Part shown: piece after piece, positions 4,653-8,070 of the stretch
Layout: each line of letters begins with the position of its first letter
How positions within the stretch are numbered: position 1 is the first letter of the stretch
Assembly: GCA_964518695.1 (NCBI GenBank)
Contig: CAZFGN010000027.1
Coordinates: 1-8,070 of the forward strand
Direction: 5' to 3'
Length of the DNA stretch: 8,070 nt
Source: CAZFGN01 sp964518695
Lineage (GTDB): Bacteria > Patescibacteriota > Minisyncoccia > UBA6257 > Colwellbacteraceae
Made by a program: the position numbers and the translations under genes
Notes under the pieces: generated by a model
Told to the model about the DNA's origin: nothing
What the model saw: only the letters and a program-made list of their open reading frames with translations
Databases searched by the model: none

Positions 4653-5744
4653 TTAGTCCCCACCAACATCCGGCCCCTCGACTGCCATCGGTTCAATGTT
4701 CATAGCCTCGCCGCCGATTCTTAAAACATCTTTGTCTATTTTCCCAAGTTCTTTGCCCGCGGCGTTGTAGTGATTCACGGTAGTCGAAAGCGAGACGCCA
4801 ACTCGCTTGAAATAATCGTCGTAGGCCTTTATGTGACGCGAAAGAGCTTCAACATTTTTAGCAATTTGCTTTGCCTGTTCTTCAATTTTGAACGCGCGAA
4901 ATCCATAGAGGACGGATTGCAAATACGCGGAAAATGTCGTGGGAGAAACTATAATCACGTGCTTGTCCGTATAGGCATAATCAATCAGGCTCCGCGTGTT
5001 CACCTTTACGGCGCCCACTTCGTTCACAAGCAAGTCGTAATAAATGCCTTCCGCCGGAATGAACATAAAGGCGAACGGGAGCGTCCCCTCTTTAGGCCTG
5101 ATATACTTGGCCGTTTCATCAATCCGTTTTTTAAGGTCATTCTTAAAATCTTTTTCGAGTTCTATCCGGCGCGTCTCATCCGTCTCATTCACGATTCGGT
5201 TATAATTATCAAGTGAAAATTTCGCGTCAACCGGAATCATACCATCTTTAGTCAGTATCACGGCATCAACCGTATCGCCGTCGCTGAATCGATATTGCGA
5301 CTTATACGCGGTTGCTGGCAATACATTGCTCAATATGAGCTCAAGCCCGGCCTCCCCGAGATTGCCCCGCTGTTTTTGGTGCTTAAGAACTTTTTCGAGA
5401 TTCTGCAAGGCTCCAGCAACCGTAAAAATCTGTTTGCTCGCCTCATTCGCCTCCGTGACGCCCTTGGTGACGTCGGTTAGGTGCTTCACCATCTGCTCGT
5501 TAATATCCCGAATCACGCGCTGTGACTCGCCGAACTGCGTCCGTACCGATTCGCTCATCTGGCGGGCGCTCTCACTCATCTTGGCATCAAGCGTACGCGT
5601 GAGTTCCTGCATCTGGTTCGCAAGTAAAACCATTGATGATTGATCGGCTTCTCTTTTTGACCCGCCACGTTTCAAAAAAACAACGCCAATCACGAAAACC
5701 GCTACAAGTAGAACTACAACCGTTATAACAAGAAAAGTTTCCAT
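4653..5744 (-). CDS. rmuC: RmuC family protein (predicted DNA-recombination/restriction-limiting nuclease-fold protein)
   Basis: This 363-residue protein has the RmuC layout. A membrane helix lies at residues 4-24, a long Ser/Gln/Glu/Lys-rich coiled coil at about 35-122, then the RmuC domain. Domain motifs are RGNLGE (126-131), DAV after a strand (Asp160), PVDAKF (171-176) and the FIPAEGIYYDLL block further on. The acidic residues with DAK resemble a PD-(D/E)xK nuclease core, which is the family prediction. RmuC proteins limit inversion at short inverted repeats in E. coli, but their biochemistry is poorly known. It is somewhat shorter than the E. coli protein, mainly in the coiled coil and tail. 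The gene is divergent from the NDH-2-like gene with a 39-bp shared promoter region, and no Shine-Dalgarno site is seen before the ATG. Confidence 0.93.
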   Translation of the reverse strand: METFLVITVVVLLVAVFVIGVVFLKRGGSKREADQSSMVLLANQMQELTRTLDAKMSESARQMSESVRTQFGESQRVIRDINEQMVKHLTDVTKGVTEANEASKQIFTVAGALQNLEKVLKHQKQRGNLGEAGLELILSNVLPATAYKSQYRFSDGDTVDAVILTKDGMIPVDAKFSLDNYNRIVNETDETRRIELEKDFKNDLKKRIDETAKYIRPKEGTLPFAFMFIPAEGIYYDLLVNEVGAVKVNTRSLIDYAYTDKHVIIVSPTTFSAYLQSVLYGFRAFKIEEQAKQIAKNVEALSRHIKAYDDYFKRVGVSLSTTVNHYNAAGKELGKIDKDVLRIGGEAMNIEPMAVEGPDVGGD

Positions 5745-5790
5745 TTCACAAGCTAACTTTAATTATATAGGATACTAGATAGTATGGGAA
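5745..5790. promoter_or_regulatory. Interlocked divergent promoters for rmuC and the NDH-2-like gene
   Basis: For rmuC, TTCCCA (5785-5790, four of six) and a perfect TATAAT (5762-5767) on the minus strand are 17 bases apart, giving a leader of about 11 bases. For the plus-strand gene, TTCACA (5745-5750, five of six) and TAGGAT (5768-5773, four of six) are also 17 bases apart. Each -35 touches the other gene's start, so the two polymerase sites overlap and should exclude each other. Confidence 0.45.
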
Positions 5791-7028
5791 AAAGAGTAGT
5801 AATACTGGGAGCCGGTTTCGGAGGATTGCGAGCAGCTTTAATACTAGGCAAAAAATTGGGACACGAACATGAAATAGTGCTTGTAGATAAAAATTCGCAT
5901 CATACTTTCACGCCTCTTCTCTACGAAACAGCTACCACTTCTAAAGAAATAGCCAACTACACCCAACTACACGAGGTCGCTACTTATGGAATAAAAGGCA
6001 TTTTGAATGGCTCTCTTGTGAATTTCATACAAAGCGGCGTAAAAGTCGTTGATGTCTCCGGTGGCGATGTGCATCTTGATACTGGTGAAAAGATTAAATA
6101 CGACTACCTTGTTATCGCCTTAGGATCGGAAACTAACTTCTTCGACATACCTGGACTCAAAGAAAAAGCTCTTGAACTCAAAAACTTCACTGATGCCATA
6201 AGAATAAGAGATACGATATGGGACCTAATTCAGGGAGGAAAAACGGATTTGAAGGTTATCATTGGCGGTGGAGGATCAACTGGCGTAGAATTCGCCGCCG
6301 AACTCCAAAATTGGCTGTGCGAAGTTAAAAAAACCAACCAAGAGTGTAATACAGAAGTAACTATAGTTGAGGCCGGACCAACTATTCTAAACGGTTTCGA
6401 AAACAAGATTATAAATAAAGTGGCGCGCCGCCTAAAACATTTGGGCGTGAACGTAATCGTAAACGATTCTATCGCTAAAATCTCTAAAAACAAAGTGACC
6501 CTAAAAAGCGCGCATGAATTGGAGTTTGATGTACTAGTTTGGGCAGGAGGAGTTAAAGCTAATTCAGTCATTCAGGCTATGCCCTTTAAGTTTGAAAAAG
6601 GGGGCAGATCCGAAGTTTCCGAATCTATGAACTGCCTACCCCAAACGCCAACACTTAAGTTATACGGCAAAATCTACGGGGTCGGTGATATAGTTTGCAT
6701 CTACGATAAATATGGTCATCCGGTACCGATGGTAGCGCGAGCCGCCATATTACAAGCAACCGTCGCCGCCAAAAATATTATCTGCGAAATAGAAGGGCGC
6801 GAGCCTCAATATACTTACAAACCGATGAACTACCCTTACATAATACCGGTTGGTGGCAAGTATGCAGTTGCTAAAATTGGTCCTCTTTGTTTGTCGGGAT
6901 TTTTAGGATGGGCTCTAAAAGGGCTTATAGAGCTAAACTACATACTCTCAATCATGCCCTTTACAAAAGGGATTAAGATTTGGCTCAAAGGATTTAAAAT
7001 ATTTATCCAAAACGACAGATTAGGATAA
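5784..7028 (+). CDS. NAD(P)/FAD-dependent oxidoreductase, type II NADH dehydrogenase (NDH-2)-like
   Basis: This 414-residue flavoprotein has two Rossmann folds. The FAD loop GAGFGG is at 9-14 with Asp35 ending the second strand to bind the adenosine ribose. FTPLLYE (42-48) is typical of NDH-2. The NAD loop GGGGSTGVE starts near 161, WAGG is at 253-256 and GVGD (299-302) contacts the flavin. The C-terminal 50 residues hold hydrophobic, Lys-spaced helices (ELNYILSIMPF, then IKIWLKGFKIF) that could bind the membrane surface, as in NDH-2, which passes electrons from NADH to quinone without pumping protons. The quinone-site motif AQxAxxQ reads ARAAILQ (318-324), with Arg for the first Gln, so the acceptor is uncertain. 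It converges on the Ni-SOD operon. AGGA lies 11 bases before the ATG, too far to be a strong binding site. Confidence 0.88.
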   Translation: MGKRVVILGAGFGGLRAALILGKKLGHEHEIVLVDKNSHHTFTPLLYETATTSKEIANYTQLHEVATYGIKGILNGSLVNFIQSGVKVVDVSGGDVHLDTGEKIKYDYLVIALGSETNFFDIPGLKEKALELKNFTDAIRIRDTIWDLIQGGKTDLKVIIGGGGSTGVEFAAELQNWLCEVKKTNQECNTEVTIVEAGPTILNGFENKIINKVARRLKHLGVNVIVNDSIAKISKNKVTLKSAHELEFDVLVWAGGVKANSVIQAMPFKFEKGGRSEVSESMNCLPQTPTLKLYGKIYGVGDIVCIYDKYGHPVPMVARAAILQATVAAKNIICEIEGREPQYTYKPMNYPYIIPVGGKYAVAKIGPLCLSGFLGWALKGLIELNYILSIMPFTKGIKIWLKGFKIFIQNDRLG

Positions 7029-7058
7029 TTATAGTGCCGCGCCGATTTTTATTATCCT
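7022..7058. terminator. Possible weak bidirectional terminator between convergent genes
   Basis: AGGATAAT (7022-7029) and ATTATCCT (7051-7058) form an 8-bp inverted repeat around a 21-base loop, covering the 23-bp gap between the stop codons of the NDH-2-like gene and sodX. The loop is long, the stem AT-rich and the T-tract interrupted, so termination here would be inefficient. Confidence 0.25.
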
Positions 7059-7342
7059 TTTCTGTATCTAAAGAAAACCTTGCCGATCATATCTTCTTTT
7101 TTGACAAGTCCGAACACACGGCTATCCGTGCTCGCCCCCTCGTTATTACCCTTCACAAAATAACCATCTCTCTTAATCTCTAAGATTCTTTTTAAAATGA
7201 GTCTGTGATCGCGGGGGTCACGCAAAACTATCGTATCACCTACTTTAGGTTTACCCAATATATAAGTGAGCTTACTCACCCACAACTTATCGCCCGGCAT
7301 ATAATCCGGCTTCATACTGCTGCCAGAAACAATGAAACGCAT
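7052..7342 (-). CDS. sodX: S26 family signal peptidase-like protease, Ni-SOD maturation type (SodX)
   Basis: This 96-residue protein is a minimal S26 serine protease. Ser9 in the SGSSMKP motif is the predicted nucleophile and Lys51 in LILKRI the general base, with the GNN...S.DSR.FG box at 65-78 completing the fold. It has no transmembrane anchor, unlike LepB, and begins directly at the catalytic motif, as expected for the cytosolic peptidase that trims the Ni-SOD propeptide. Its start codon abuts the sodN stop (TAA then ATG), so the two are surely co-transcribed. AGGA lies 3 bases before the ATG. Gene order and size match known sodN-sodX pairs. A general signal peptidase role is less likely because of the missing anchor and the neighbour. 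Confidence 0.9.
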   Translation of the reverse strand: MRFIVSGSSMKPDYMPGDKLWVSKLTYILGKPKVGDTIVLRDPRDHRLILKRILEIKRDGYFVKGNNEGASTDSRVFGLVKKEDMIGKVFFRYRKG

Positions 7343-7855
7343 TTATCCTAGGACTGGATAAACAATTTCCTCTTCCGGTTTATATGGAGCTTTAACGTGT
7401 TTGGTGGAAATTCCTTTGGTTTCCCAAAATATTTCAGCAAAACGGTTCACCGCGACTAAAAGCTCCACTGCCACGCTCCTCTCAACTGTCTGTTTTACCT
7501 TAGAACCTAACTGCATAATTTTCTTAACCAGGTCATTCAATTCCGGATATTTCTCTAAATGTTCGTCTTTAAAATAATCTCCCCAGATGACCCTCACTTC
7601 ACGCTTGCACATTTCAGCGTGTTCTTCTTTTACGGTTACCGCCCTAATCACACTATGGCGGAATTCAAGCGGGTTAGATCCTTTTTGCTCTGCCTCTTGG
7701 GCGTGCTGGGCGTTTTCTTGTATTATGTCCACCATTCTAATCACGGTAAGCGCCCCAAGTTGGGCCTGATGCGGGTCATAAATTCCGCACGGAATATCAC
7801 AGTGGGCATAAACCACCCGCGCTTCACCTATTATTTTTTTTATCAGCCTTATCAT
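7343..7855 (-). CDS. sodN: Nickel superoxide dismutase (SodN)
   Basis: This 170-residue protein converts superoxide to oxygen and hydrogen peroxide at a nickel site. The nickel hook HCDIPCGIYDP begins at residue 18: His18, Cys19 and Cys23 become His1, Cys2 and Cys6 of the mature enzyme, where the free N-terminal amine, the His side chain, the Cys2 amide and two thiolates bind nickel. The first 17 residues form a basic, hydrophobic propeptide that must be removed after Ala17, the expected job of SodX encoded next. The rest is helical and matches the four-helix bundle, with the mature chain about 153 residues, longer than the 117 of Streptomyces, mainly at the C-terminus (KAPYKPEEEIVYPVLG). The ATG overlaps the stop of the upstream cupredoxin gene by one base (TAATG), so translation is probably coupled. 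No separate promoter is visible. Confidence 0.97.
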   Translation of the reverse strand: MIRLIKKIIGEARVVYAHCDIPCGIYDPHQAQLGALTVIRMVDIIQENAQHAQEAEQKGSNPLEFRHSVIRAVTVKEEHAEMCKREVRVIWGDYFKDEHLEKYPELNDLVKKIMQLGSKVKQTVERSVAVELLVAVNRFAEIFWETKGISTKHVKAPYKPEEEIVYPVLG

Positions 7856-8070
7856 TATTCAACAATAATCGCTCCAAAATGAGTTGAGTTCAAATGGTCA
7901 TGATACTTCCAAGAACCGACATGGTTAAAAACAAACTTGAATGTCTCTCCAAAACCCAGACCCTTACAAGAGTCAAAAGCTGAACTTATACAACCACCCC
8001 TTTCGGGATAAACATCATGTGTCGGGTGCATAGCGGATGCCGGCCAGCTTGATTTACTCGCCTTACTTGT
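7855..8070 (-). CDS. Cupredoxin-like protein (C-terminal 71 residues, runs off the right edge)
   Basis: An open frame enters from the right edge and ends with TAA at 7855-7857, overlapping the sodN ATG by one base. It was found by translating the minus strand. The visible 71 residues include HPTH, two cysteines nine residues apart (GGC...DSC), GETFKFVF, GSWKYHDHLN and the last strand FGAIIVE. The GxWxYHxH...GxIxVE ending is the C-terminal ligand loop of a cupredoxin barrel, usually a periplasmic or surface copper protein. The loop has His where blue copper proteins have Cys, and Phe-Gly where many have Met, so the site, if it binds copper, is not a classical type 1 centre. The N-terminus and any signal peptide lie outside the window. 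It is the first visible gene of the cupredoxin-sodN-sodX operon, which suggests a role in oxygen or electron handling, but none is proven. Confidence 0.82.
   Translation of the reverse strand, partial: TSKASKSSWPASAMHPTHDVYPERGGCISSAFDSCKGLGFGETFKFVFNHVGSWKYHDHLNSTHFGAIIVE

Noticed and set aside
4770..5216. Plus-strand open frame of 148 codons.
   Set aside because: It lies antisense to rmuC, which has clear family motifs, and shows no recognisable domain or ribosome binding site.

Overview
The window reads as chromosomal DNA from a Patescibacteria (Candidate Phyla Radiation) bacterium, most likely a Parcubacteria-like lineage. This is inferred from the gene types (an archaeal-type UMP-kinase start, a small nickel superoxide dismutase with its own maturation peptidase, a cupredoxin ending in a YHDH motif, a compact RmuC), from an AT-rich self-complementary intergenic repeat, and from the near absence of Shine-Dalgarno sites. 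TGG encodes Trp and TGA ends one gene, so the code looks standard. No rRNA, tRNA, CRISPR array, transposase or phage gene is visible.

Positions 1-3898 hold a minus-strand quality-control block. A near-consensus promoter (3870-3898) drives groES, then groEL, lemA, htpX and the first 56 codons of a UMP-kinase-like gene that leaves the window at base 1. The groES-groEL gap holds an AT-rich imperfect palindrome of MITE type, and the lemA-htpX gap holds a 36-bp palindrome. GroES/GroEL fold cytosolic proteins, while HtpX, often paired with LemA, handles membrane proteins, so the block looks like a folding and envelope-stress unit.

Positions 3928-4650 are a small island, all readable on the minus strand. 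It has a strong promoter just past the end of rmuC, two terminator-like hairpins, a run of stable stems, an orphan 86-residue gene with the only strong Shine-Dalgarno site of the window, and a clear intrinsic terminator in front of the groES promoter. This is the part of the window least explained by known families: a small RNA or structured leader plus an unknown protein.

Positions 4653-7028 hold divergent rmuC (minus) and an NDH-2-like flavoprotein (plus), with interlocked promoters in 39 bp.

Positions 7052-8070 hold a compact minus-strand redox operon converging on the flavoprotein gene: cupredoxin (partial), sodN and sodX, with a 1-base overlap and an abutting junction. SodX should trim the SodN propeptide so that the nickel hook starts at His. 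A flavoprotein that can pass electrons to oxygen, a nickel dismutase and a copper protein side by side suggest that this organism deals with oxygen.
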